A stretch of 5,812 nt of DNA from Clostridiales bacterium (GTDB lineage Bacteria; Bacillota; Clostridia; Oscillospirales; Oscillospiraceae), in the NCBI GenBank assembly GCA_003516765.1, contig DPCD01000132.1, positions 2,733 to 8,544 of the forward strand, given 5' to 3'. Shown piece by piece: positions 1 to 4,882 of the stretch (positions within the stretch are counted from its first letter, which is position 1; each line of letters begins with the position of its first letter). Made by a program: the position numbers and the translations under genes. The notes beneath the pieces were generated by a model, which was not told the DNA's origin, ran no database searches, and worked only from the letters and a program-made list of their open reading frames with translations.

Positions 1-100
1 GCTTTTTCATCCGCCCGCCGGGCACGAGCGCGCGCACAAGCGCACACAAAAGCGCTGCCGCGCAAAGAGATATCAGATACTTCCGGATTGCATCCATCAT
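1..100 (-). CDS. spoIIIAF: Stage III sporulation protein AF, N-terminal fragment
   Basis: Only the first 33 codons are present; the gene continues past the left edge. The fragment starts MMDAIRKYL, has one hydrophobic segment (about residues 8-23), then a short polar turn followed by RMKK. This layout (an N-terminal membrane helix, then a turn such as LPxxxMKK before the next helix) fits the start of SpoIIIAF, a membrane protein of the SpoIIIA-SpoIIQ channel complex. The call rests mainly on position, directly after spoIIIAE in an operon of fixed order. The ATG at 100-98 overlaps the spoIIIAE stop as ATGA. A second ATG at 97-95 is equally possible and would overlap the stop by one base. The only ribosome-binding candidate is AAGGCGGTG at 114-106, one mismatch from a strong site. 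Too little is visible to judge whether the gene is intact. Confidence 0.8.
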   Translation of the reverse strand, partial: MMDAIRKYLISLCAAALLCALVRALVPGGRMKK

Positions 101-1194
101 CCGCCCACCGCCTTCAAAAAGCATGCCGAAGACACAAGGCTCATCCAAAGCGTGCTTGCCGCAATCGCCAGCATGTAGCCCATGGCGGAGGCAAGATTGG
201 AAATCAAGCCCGCATGCGCCTTGCTGACCGCGTCCGCGCCGATTGCCCCTGCCAGCCGCAGCGCCAGATAAAATGCCCCCAGCCGCACAAACGGTGCAAG
301 CGCCATCGCCAGAACCGCCAGCATCCCGAACGCCCCTGCCGCGCTGCGAATGAGCCCCGCACTTGCCAGCAAAGACTCCGACGCATCGGAGAGAATCGAC
401 CCGACAACCGGCACCATCCCCGAAAACGCTGCCTGCGCCGCCTTCACTGCCATCGCGTCTGCGGAGCCCGTCAGTACGCGGCTGAGGCTCAAATACGCCG
501 TAAAGACCGCGCACAGTCCCTTCACGCTCAGCCGCACCAGCCATCCGCAAAGCTCCCGGATTTTTCCGAGCCCGCTGCCGTCTGTCGCGCTTTCGGCAGT
601 CGCCAGCAGAATATAGAGATACACCAGCGGAATCAGCACGCCAGATGCAAGCTTTGTCAGTAGACTCATTGCAAACGATCCGCCTGCCAGCAGCGTCCCC
701 GCGCTCACGCTCCCGCCGGAAGCGGCAAGGCTCGACGAGAGCACCGGAAGCAGCAGCGCCGTAAAGTCCGAAATTTTCGTAATCGTCTCGCGCGCCAGTG
801 CAATCATCGACTGTGCGTCGCGCGTGCAGAGCGCCGTGATGGCAAACGCCCCCGCAATCTGTGCAGGCTGCTTTGCGCCGGGGTCTTCCTGCGCGCCGGA
901 AGCAAACGCACAGAGGATGCCTGCTGCCAGAATCTTTCCTGCCGAGAAAAGTGCCGACCGCAGCGCCAGATTGGCGTTTGACAGCGCATCGGTTACGATG
1001 TTCCAGAGCTGCGTGGCGAAATCTCCGACCGATGCTGTCGACACATCGCCCAGCGCCTCCCGCGTTTGTCCGTCGAGCGCCTGCTCCAGCGCCTGCGCGC
1101 CGAAGTCCGGCATTGCCGCTTCCTCCGGCTCGCGCGCCAGAGCGGGCGTAATCAAGAGCAGCAGCACACTGAGCGCCAGTACAAGCTTTCTCAT
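97..1194 (-). CDS. spoIIIAE: Stage III sporulation protein AE, multi-pass membrane protein
   Basis: A 365-residue polytopic membrane protein, about the usual family length. It starts with a clear signal-like segment (MRKL, then a hydrophobic run to about residue 18, possible cleavage after ALA at 18-20), followed by an acidic amphipathic stretch (about 21-80). Several hydrophobic segments follow, roughly at 83-99, 143-158, 183-200, 220-240, 286-316 and 337-360. The stretch around 259-275 (MVPVVGSILSDASESLL) resembles the most conserved part of SpoIIIAE. In known spore formers it sits in the outer forespore (mother-cell) membrane as part of the SpoIIIA-SpoIIQ channel and is needed for late forespore transcription. 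The reading frame stays open upstream to 1560, but that part lies inside spoIIIAD and is not protein-like. The ATG at 1194 is chosen because it overlaps the spoIIIAD stop (ATGA) and follows GGGAGG at 1206-1201 by six bases. Confidence 0.95.
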   Translation of the reverse strand: MRKLVLALSVLLLLITPALAREPEEAAMPDFGAQALEQALDGQTREALGDVSTASVGDFATQLWNIVTDALSNANLALRSALFSAGKILAAGILCAFASGAQEDPGAKQPAQIAGAFAITALCTRDAQSMIALARETITKISDFTALLLPVLSSSLAASGGSVSAGTLLAGGSFAMSLLTKLASGVLIPLVYLYILLATAESATDGSGLGKIRELCGWLVRLSVKGLCAVFTAYLSLSRVLTGSADAMAVKAAQAAFSGMVPVVGSILSDASESLLASAGLIRSAAGAFGMLAVLAMALAPFVRLGAFYLALRLAGAIGADAVSKAHAGLISNLASAMGYMLAIAASTLWMSLVSSACFLKAVGG

Positions 1195-1586
1195 CCGCCG
1201 CCTCCCAACTCCTGCAGAAGCTCGAGCAGCATCGTTGCCAGCGGCAGCGCCGTGCAAAGGCACAGCACCGTCCCGCACAGCTCGACCATCTTCCCGAGTG
1301 CCCCCTGTCCTGCATCCTGGCAGAATGCACCTGCGATCTGCCCCAGAAGCGCAATCGCTACGGTCTTCAAAAGCGGCGAGAATACCGCGGACGACAGACC
1401 CGTGAAGGAAAGCAGCTTTTCGAAAAATTCCAGCACCGGAGATAACAGCCCCAGCGCTGCCACTGCCGCGCCCGCCGCCGCAAGAACGGAAACCGCCAGC
1501 GCCAGCGCGCCCTCGTGCGGCTTCAGCACCGCGCACAGAAGCGCACAAACCACGCTGCACGCGGCAATTTTCACATAGATCTCCAT
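1191..1586 (-). CDS. spoIIIAD: Stage III sporulation protein AD, small membrane protein
   Basis: A 131-residue hydrophobic protein with segments at about 5-20, 27-50, 72-88 and 103-122. The stretch LKTVAIALLGQIAGAFCQDA (73-92), followed by GQGALGKMVELCG, corresponds to the conserved SpoIIIAD region, where family members typically have a CxDAG(E/Q)xA...VELAGK pattern. It is an integral membrane part of the SpoIIIA-SpoIIQ complex, related to SpoIIIAC. The start lies two bases after the spoIIIAC stop (TAG-CG-ATG) and no Shine-Dalgarno sequence precedes it, so translation is probably coupled to spoIIIAC. The C-terminal Gly-rich tail (LGGGG) is largely encoded by the ribosome-binding site of spoIIIAE, so these residues may be under RNA-level rather than protein-level constraint (inference). 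Confidence 0.94.
   Translation of the reverse strand: MEIYVKIAACSVVCALLCAVLKPHEGALALAVSVLAAAGAAVAALGLLSPVLEFFEKLLSFTGLSSAVFSPLLKTVAIALLGQIAGAFCQDAGQGALGKMVELCGTVLCLCTALPLATMLLELLQELGGGG
1195..1206 (-). promoter_or_regulatory. Ribosome-binding site of spoIIIAE inside spoIIIAD
   Basis: GGGAGG at 1206-1201 lies six bases before the spoIIIAE ATG at 1194. It is embedded in the last codons of spoIIIAD (TTG GGA GGC GGC GGA TGA) and explains that protein's LGGGG tail. It decides the spoIIIAE start against the much longer upstream-open frame. Confidence 0.8.
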
Positions 1587-1588
1587 CG

Positions 1589-1783
1589 CTAAAACCGAAA
1601 CAGCGTCTTTACCAGATCAAACAGCTCCGCAATGCGCTGCACGACAATCATGAGCACCACCACAAGCCCGGCAAGAGACGTCATCGTCGCCTGCTCCTCG
1701 CGCCCGGAGCGCACAAGCACCTGATTGAGAATCGAAACAATGATGCCGACCGCGGCAATTTTAAAAATCAGATCAATATCCAT
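1589..1783 (-). CDS. spoIIIAC: Stage III sporulation protein AC, two-helix membrane protein
   Basis: A 64-residue protein, matching the short length typical of SpoIIIAC. It has two hydrophobic segments (about 6-24 and 37-51) joined by a charged loop, RSGREEQATMTSLAG (25-39), the hallmark of this family. In known spore formers SpoIIIAC is an integral membrane part of the mother-cell side of the SpoIIIA-SpoIIQ channel and is homologous to SpoIIIAD. It starts two bases after the spoIIIAB stop (TAA-CG-ATG). The 20 bases before its ATG contain no GGAGG-like sequence, so ribosomes ending on spoIIIAB probably restart here. The small size and clear family match leave little doubt about identity. Confidence 0.95.
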   Translation of the reverse strand: MDIDLIFKIAAVGIIVSILNQVLVRSGREEQATMTSLAGLVVVLMIVVQRIAELFDLVKTLFRF

Positions 1784-1785
1784 CG

Positions 1786-2301
1786 TTACAACAGCATGAC
1801 GGCAAGCGCGAGTCCCGCGCAGATGCCGATGGTCTCATAGCTTCTGCACCGCGCACGCTTCTGCCCCTGCAGGGCTAACAGCGCCGCCGTGACGCTTGCC
1901 TTCGTCCGTTCGATTGCGGCAAGCTGCGATTCCAGATCGAACCTTCCGAGGTTCAGGGAAAGCCCGTAGAGCGCCTGCACACTCTCGTCTCCCGGGCGAA
2001 AGCCCTTCGCCTGCTGAAAGCCCCGTTTGAAGCAGACCGGCACCGTGCAGTAAGGCTGCGCAGACAGCGCCCTTCCGGCTTCCGCAAAAAAAGCCGCGAC
2101 ATCCTTCTGCCGGCAGGCGGAAAGCCCCGAGAAAAGCTGCGCCAGCGGAGTAAGCCGCGCCGACATTTCGCTCTGCATCGTATCGAGCGCCCACAAAAGC
2201 CCTTCGAGCTGCGCACATTGCAGCTTCACCGCGCGTGCAAAGCCGAAGCCCACCGCGCCGGACGAAAGCACAACCAGCGCAGCGCCAATCATTCGGATCA
2301 T
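1786..2301 (-). CDS. spoIIIAB: Stage III sporulation protein AB
   Basis: A 171-residue protein with a hydrophobic segment at each end (about 4-22 and 157-171) and a mostly helical soluble middle, the SpoIIIAB architecture. Family-like features are the LGRFDLESQLAAIERT stretch (118-133) and the C-terminal YETIGICAGLALAVMLL (155-171), which fits the usual tyrosine/threonine-glycine entry into the last membrane helix. SpoIIIAB is a mother-cell membrane-associated part of the SpoIIIA complex, with a helical fold related to GspF-type secretion platform proteins, and is thought to work with the ATPase SpoIIIAA. The ATG overlaps the spoIIIAA stop by four bases (ATGA, 2301-2298) and follows a strong GGAGGT at 2316-2311 with nine bases between. 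An internal ATG at codon 4 is possible but less well spaced. Confidence 0.95.
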   Translation of the reverse strand: MIRMIGAALVVLSSGAVGFGFARAVKLQCAQLEGLLWALDTMQSEMSARLTPLAQLFSGLSACRQKDVAAFFAEAGRALSAQPYCTVPVCFKRGFQQAKGFRPGDESVQALYGLSLNLGRFDLESQLAAIERTKASVTAALLALQGQKRARCRSYETIGICAGLALAVMLL

Positions 2302-3137
2302 TCGTTTTTCACCTCCACACAGCGAAACTGCCTGTCCGGCAGCAGGACAAACATACGCCGGAACATACCGAGCGTCAGCAGCTCCCGGTAAAGCGGGCGC
2401 AGGCGCAGCTCGCGTTCATCCTTTGCGTGCGCCGTGGCAAGAAGCCTGACCCCGCAGTAGCTGATGGTTTCCATCGCGGCTAAGTCCCGGCGCGCCGTAA
2501 TTTCGTCTGCGGCAATCCACATGGGATTCATTGCTCGCAGCAGAAGCAGCATGCCCTCGTCCTTGGATAGCCCCGTCAGAATATCCGTCTGCGGTCCGAG
2601 GTCAAACTGCGCCTTTCCCTGCGTCATGGCAGAAATTTCGCCCCGGTCATCGCAGACGCTCACGCGCTGACCGCTTTCCGACAGCGCCCGGATGCACGCG
2701 CGCAGCAGCGTCGTCTTTCCCGCGCCCGGCGCGCCGAGAATCAGGCACGAATCGGTAAGATTCGGAAGCAGCCGCGCGCTGTCCATGCGCACATCGCGTG
2801 CAAAGCGGATGCAAAGAGAGCTGAGCGCCTGATAGCCAGCCAGCTCACCGTTTTTGACCACGGCGCTTCCGCACACGCCGATGCGGTGCCCGCCCGGAAG
2901 CGTCACAAAGCCCTGCCGCAGGCTCTGCGTACAGGCATATGCCGACTGCTGCGTCGCGCGCTGCAAAATCTCCGAAAGCTCCTCCTGCCGCACCAGCCCC
3001 GCAAGCCGCCGCTCGGCACCGTTTTCTACCACTGCCGGAGACTGCCCCGCGCGCAGCCGAAGCTCCTGCACATTCGAAACATCCAGTGTCCGGTAGCGCG
3101 CCGGAAGCACGTCCAGAATTTCCTGAAACGCCGCCAT
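2298..3137 (-). CDS. spoIIIAA: Stage III sporulation protein AA, secretion-type ATPase
   Basis: A 279-residue ATPase, first gene of the operon. The Walker A motif is GAPGAGKTT (residues 135-143). A Walker B-like strand, PMWIAADE (205-212), ends in the Asp-Glu pair, and a switch histidine lies in TAHA (235-238). The part before Walker A carries the SpoIIIAA N-terminal region, including ELRLRAGQSP (25-34), GFVTLPGGHRIGVCG (76-90) and the LCIRFARDV entry (108-116). SpoIIIAA resembles type II/IV secretion ATPases and acts in the mother-cell cytoplasm, where its ATPase activity is needed for channel function and forespore gene expression. The ATG at 3137 follows GGAGGG (3150-3145) with a seven-base spacer. 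All key nucleotide-binding residues are present, so the protein looks active. Confidence 0.96.
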   Translation of the reverse strand: MAAFQEILDVLPARYRTLDVSNVQELRLRAGQSPAVVENGAERRLAGLVRQEELSEILQRATQQSAYACTQSLRQGFVTLPGGHRIGVCGSAVVKNGELAGYQALSSLCIRFARDVRMDSARLLPNLTDSCLILGAPGAGKTTLLRACIRALSESGQRVSVCDDRGEISAMTQGKAQFDLGPQTDILTGLSKDEGMLLLLRAMNPMWIAADEITARRDLAAMETISYCGVRLLATAHAKDERELRLRPLYRELLTLGMFRRMFVLLPDRQFRCVEVKNE

Positions 3138-3156
3138 CGTTCATCCCTCCCACCAC

Positions 3157-3185
3157 AGTCTATTGGATAGCCAACCCGAATATGC
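3157..3185 (-). promoter_or_regulatory. Possible sigma-E-like promoter for spoIIIAA
   Basis: On the minus strand GCATATT (3185-3179) matches the sigma-E -35 consensus (KMATATT) fully. After 14 bases AATAGACT (3164-3157) agrees with the -10 consensus CATACAnT at five of seven defined positions. In Bacillus subtilis the spoIIIA operon is transcribed by sigma-E in the mother cell, so such a promoter is expected here. The weakness is position: transcription would start close to 3150, at the ribosome-binding site, leaving a leader of only about 13 bases. A poorer alternative is AGAAAAT with CATATTCG 14 bases later, just upstream, which would give a longer leader. Confidence 0.3.
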
Positions 3186-3241
3186 CGCAGGCGGCTGCAT
3201 TTTCTTCCTGACAAGCCTACCGCTTTTGTCGGTTTTTGCTC

Positions 3242-3270
3242 TTGCGCTATATGCGTTTTTTCGCTATAAT
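3242..3270 (+). promoter_or_regulatory. Vegetative (sigma-A-type) promoter for larE
   Basis: TTGCGC (3242-3247) and a perfect TATAAT (3265-3270) are separated by an optimal 17 bases. The -35 matches TTGACA only in its first three bases. Transcription would begin near 3277, leaving a leader of about 30 bases before the larE ATG at 3308. That is too short for a riboswitch. The promoter probably serves larE-larB-larC. Confidence 0.7.
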
Positions 3271-3279
3271 TGAAAAAAC
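3255..3279. promoter_or_regulatory. Inverted repeat over the larE -10 box, possible operator
   Basis: GTTTTTTC (3255-3262) and GAAAAAAC (3272-3279) are a perfect 8-base inverted repeat around a nine-base centre that holds the TATAAT box. A protein bound here would cover the -10 box and the expected transcription start. The left arm lies upstream of the start, so the repeat would act in DNA, not as an RNA hairpin. The arms are simple T and A runs, so chance is a real alternative. The regulator is unknown. Confidence 0.35.
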
Positions 3280-3307
3280 CATGTTCTAATGACCAAGAGG
3301 CATCGCT

Positions 3308-4051
3308 ATGACACTACAGGAATTTTTCAGGCAGCATCCGAAATCAGCGCTCGGTTTTTCCGGCGGCGTGGACTCTTCCTACCTGCTCTATGCCGGTATA
3401 AGCGCCGGTGCGGAGGTACGCCCGTATTTTATCAAAACCGCGTTCCAGCCTGCATTCGAACTGGAAGACGCAAAGCGGCTGTGCGCGCAACTTGGCGCGG
3501 AGCTTTCGATCATCGAGCTCGACGCGCTGGCAAATCCGGACGTTGCAAAAAACCCTGCCAACCGCTGCTACTACTGCAAAGCGGGGCTGTTTGGAGCTTT
3601 GCAGAAGCAGGCGCTGGAGGACGGATACACGGTCCTGCTCGACGGCACCAACGCCTCGGACGAAGCAGGCGACCGCCCCGGCATGCAGGCGCTTTCCGAG
3701 CTTCATGTGCTCTCGCCGCTGCGCCTGTGCGGGTTAACGAAATCGCAGATCCGTGAGCTTTCCCGCGAGGCAGGGCTATTTACCTGGGACAAGCCGGCGT
3801 ATGCCTGTCTTGCCACGCGCATTCCGACCGGGCAGAGGATTACAAACGAGCTTCTCGCGCGCGTGGAAGGCGCGGAGCAGGCGCTGTTCTCGCTCGGCTT
3901 TACGGATTTTCGCGTGCGTGTGTTCCATGACGCGGCGCGCGTGCAGCTCAAGCCCACACAGATGCAGCAGGCGCTTACCCGCCGTTCTGAAATTCTGGAA
4001 AACATGAGACCGTATTTTGAAACCGTCCTTCTGGATCTCAAGGGGAGGTAA
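3308..4051 (+). CDS. larE: LarE, ATP-dependent sulfur transferase of NPN cofactor synthesis
   Basis: A 247-residue PP-loop ATP pyrophosphatase. The PP-loop SGGVDSS spans residues 18-24. LarE adenylates the carboxylates of pyridinium-3,5-biscarboxylic acid mononucleotide and replaces each with a thiocarboxylate, giving the sulfur ligands of the nickel-pincer nucleotide. Further family stretches are LDGTNASDEAGDRPGMQAL (111-129), the active-site CLATRIPTG (167-175) and EGAEQALFSLGFTDFRVRVF (187-206). Cys167 matches the cysteine position whose sulfur is sacrificed in Lactiplantibacillus plantarum LarE (Cys176). This protein also has a CYYC pair (Cys87, Cys90) within NRCYYCK, the pattern of [4Fe-4S]-dependent LarE proteins such as that of Thermotoga maritima, so sulfur transfer is probably catalytic via a cluster (inference). 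AAGAGG (3295-3300) sits seven bases before the ATG. larB follows after two bases. Confidence 0.95.
   Translation: MTLQEFFRQHPKSALGFSGGVDSSYLLYAGISAGAEVRPYFIKTAFQPAFELEDAKRLCAQLGAELSIIELDALANPDVAKNPANRCYYCKAGLFGALQKQALEDGYTVLLDGTNASDEAGDRPGMQALSELHVLSPLRLCGLTKSQIRELSREAGLFTWDKPAYACLATRIPTGQRITNELLARVEGAEQALFSLGFTDFRVRVFHDAARVQLKPTQMQQALTRRSEILENMRPYFETVLLDLKGR
4042..4048 (+). promoter_or_regulatory. Ribosome-binding site of larB inside the end of larE
   Basis: GGGGAGG lies in the last codons of larE and ends five bases before the larB ATG at 4054. It fixes the larB start and ties the two genes into one message. The junction TAA-GC-ATG has a two-base gap. Confidence 0.8.
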
Positions 4052-4053
4052 GC

Positions 4054-4806
4054 ATGGAGCAATCGGAAATCAGGCAGCTTTTACAGGCGGTCGCTGCAGG
4101 CGAACGCTCGGTCGACGACGCGCTTTTACAGCTCAAGGAAGCTCCCTTTGAGGATCTGGGCTTTGCGAAGCTCGATCATCACCGCGCGCTGCGGCAGGGC
4201 GCTGCCGAGGTCATCTACGGTGCGGGCAAAACGCCGGAGCAGATTCTCAAAATCACACAGGCGATGCTCCATCACGGGCAGAAGACTGTCCTGATCACAC
4301 GGCTTTCCAAAGAGGCGGCAGACTTTCTCACGCCGCAGCTGCCGCTTACCTATTATGAGCTCGGGCGCGTCGGTATTGCGGGCACGATGCCGGAGCCGAC
4401 CGGGCGCGGAAAAATCGTCGTTGCAACCGGCGGCACGAGCGACCAGCCCGTCGCCGAGGAAGCGGCTCTTACCGCTGAGGCGCTCGGAAATGAGGTTGTG
4501 CGGCTCTACGATGTGGGTGTCGCGGGGCTTCACCGACTGCTGTCTCACACGGACGATGTCATGCAGGCGCAGGCGATTGTCGCAATTGCCGGCATGGAAG
4601 GGGCGCTTGCAAGCGTCATCGGCGGGCTTGCCGACTGCCCGGTCATTGCGGTGCCGACCAGCGTGGGCTACGGCGCAAGCTTCGGCGGCGTGGCAGCGCT
4701 TCTTGCGATGCTCAACTCCTGCGCCAGCGGCGTGAGCGTCGTGAACATCGACAACGGCTTCGGCGCAGGCTATCTTGCCAGCATGATCAACCATATAGGC
4801 ACATAA
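4054..4806 (+). CDS. larB: LarB, NaAD carboxylase/hydrolase of NPN cofactor synthesis
   Basis: A 250-residue protein of usual LarB length. LarB carboxylates the pyridinium ring of nicotinic acid adenine dinucleotide at C5 and cleaves the phosphoanhydride, releasing AMP and the biscarboxylated mononucleotide that LarE uses. The N-terminal half carries DLGFAKLDHHRALR (34-47) and YGAGKTPEQI (55-64). The C-terminal half is the PurE-like domain with VATGGTSDQPVAEEAA (123-138), DVGVAGLHRLL (153-163), AGMEGALASVIGGL (179-192), PTSVGYGASFGG (201-212) and NIDNGFGAG (231-239). Cys223, in MLNSCASGV, matches the L. plantarum catalytic cysteine (Cys221) reported to form an adduct with the pyridinium ring. 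A small oddity is RQGAAEVIYG, where most relatives have a Gly-Phe-Pro-Glu order. Identity is very secure; PurE itself is excluded by the N-terminal region and length. Confidence 0.96.
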   Translation: MEQSEIRQLLQAVAAGERSVDDALLQLKEAPFEDLGFAKLDHHRALRQGAAEVIYGAGKTPEQILKITQAMLHHGQKTVLITRLSKEAADFLTPQLPLTYYELGRVGIAGTMPEPTGRGKIVVATGGTSDQPVAEEAALTAEALGNEVVRLYDVGVAGLHRLLSHTDDVMQAQAIVAIAGMEGALASVIGGLADCPVIAVPTSVGYGASFGGVAALLAMLNSCASGVSVVNIDNGFGAGYLASMINHIGT

Positions 4807-4832
4807 CCTTTCAAACAGGATCGACATTTTCT

Positions 4833-4853
4833 TTCGCGCCTGCGGGCGCAGAA
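4833..4853 (+). other. Hairpin between larB and larC
   Basis: TTCGCGCC (4833-4840), loop TGCG, then GGCGC and GAA (4845-4849 and 4851-4853) form an eight-pair stem with one bulged A at 4850. No T-run follows, so it is not a typical intrinsic terminator. It lies in the 76-base larB-larC gap, by far the largest spacing inside either block, and could affect message stability or larC translation (inference). Confidence 0.45.
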
Positions 4854-4859
4854 CGCTAC

Positions 4860-4877
4860 GAGGTTTACTAGAGGTTT
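4860..4877 (+). promoter_or_regulatory. larC ribosome-binding site with a tandem copy
   Basis: GAGGTTT occurs twice, at 4860-4866 and 4871-4877, eleven bases apart. The second copy, extended as AGAGG (4870-4874), is eight bases from the larC ATG at 4883 and is the likely ribosome-binding site. The first copy is too far away to serve that ATG directly. Confidence 0.6.
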
Positions 4878-4882
4878 CGTAT

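Noticed and set aside
88..663. A 191-codon plus-strand frame opposite spoIIIAE
   Set aside because: It is an Arg/His/Gln-rich antisense shadow of a conserved membrane protein gene with no domain.
1195..1560. A 122-codon upstream extension of the spoIIIAE frame
   Set aside because: It lies entirely within spoIIIAD, is Gly/Arg/Ala-rich as expected for an off-frame of GC-rich DNA, and the ATG at 1194 has a good ribosome-binding site, a stop overlap and a signal-like N-terminus.
3213..3238. Possible terminator in the intergenic region (ACCG-CTTTTGT-CGGT followed by T)
   Set aside because: The stem has only four pairs, and no convergent or upstream gene needs termination there, since both flanking genes point away.
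3277..3307. A riboswitch in the larE leader
   Set aside because: The predicted leader is about 30 bases, too short for any known riboswitch, and shows no paired structure.
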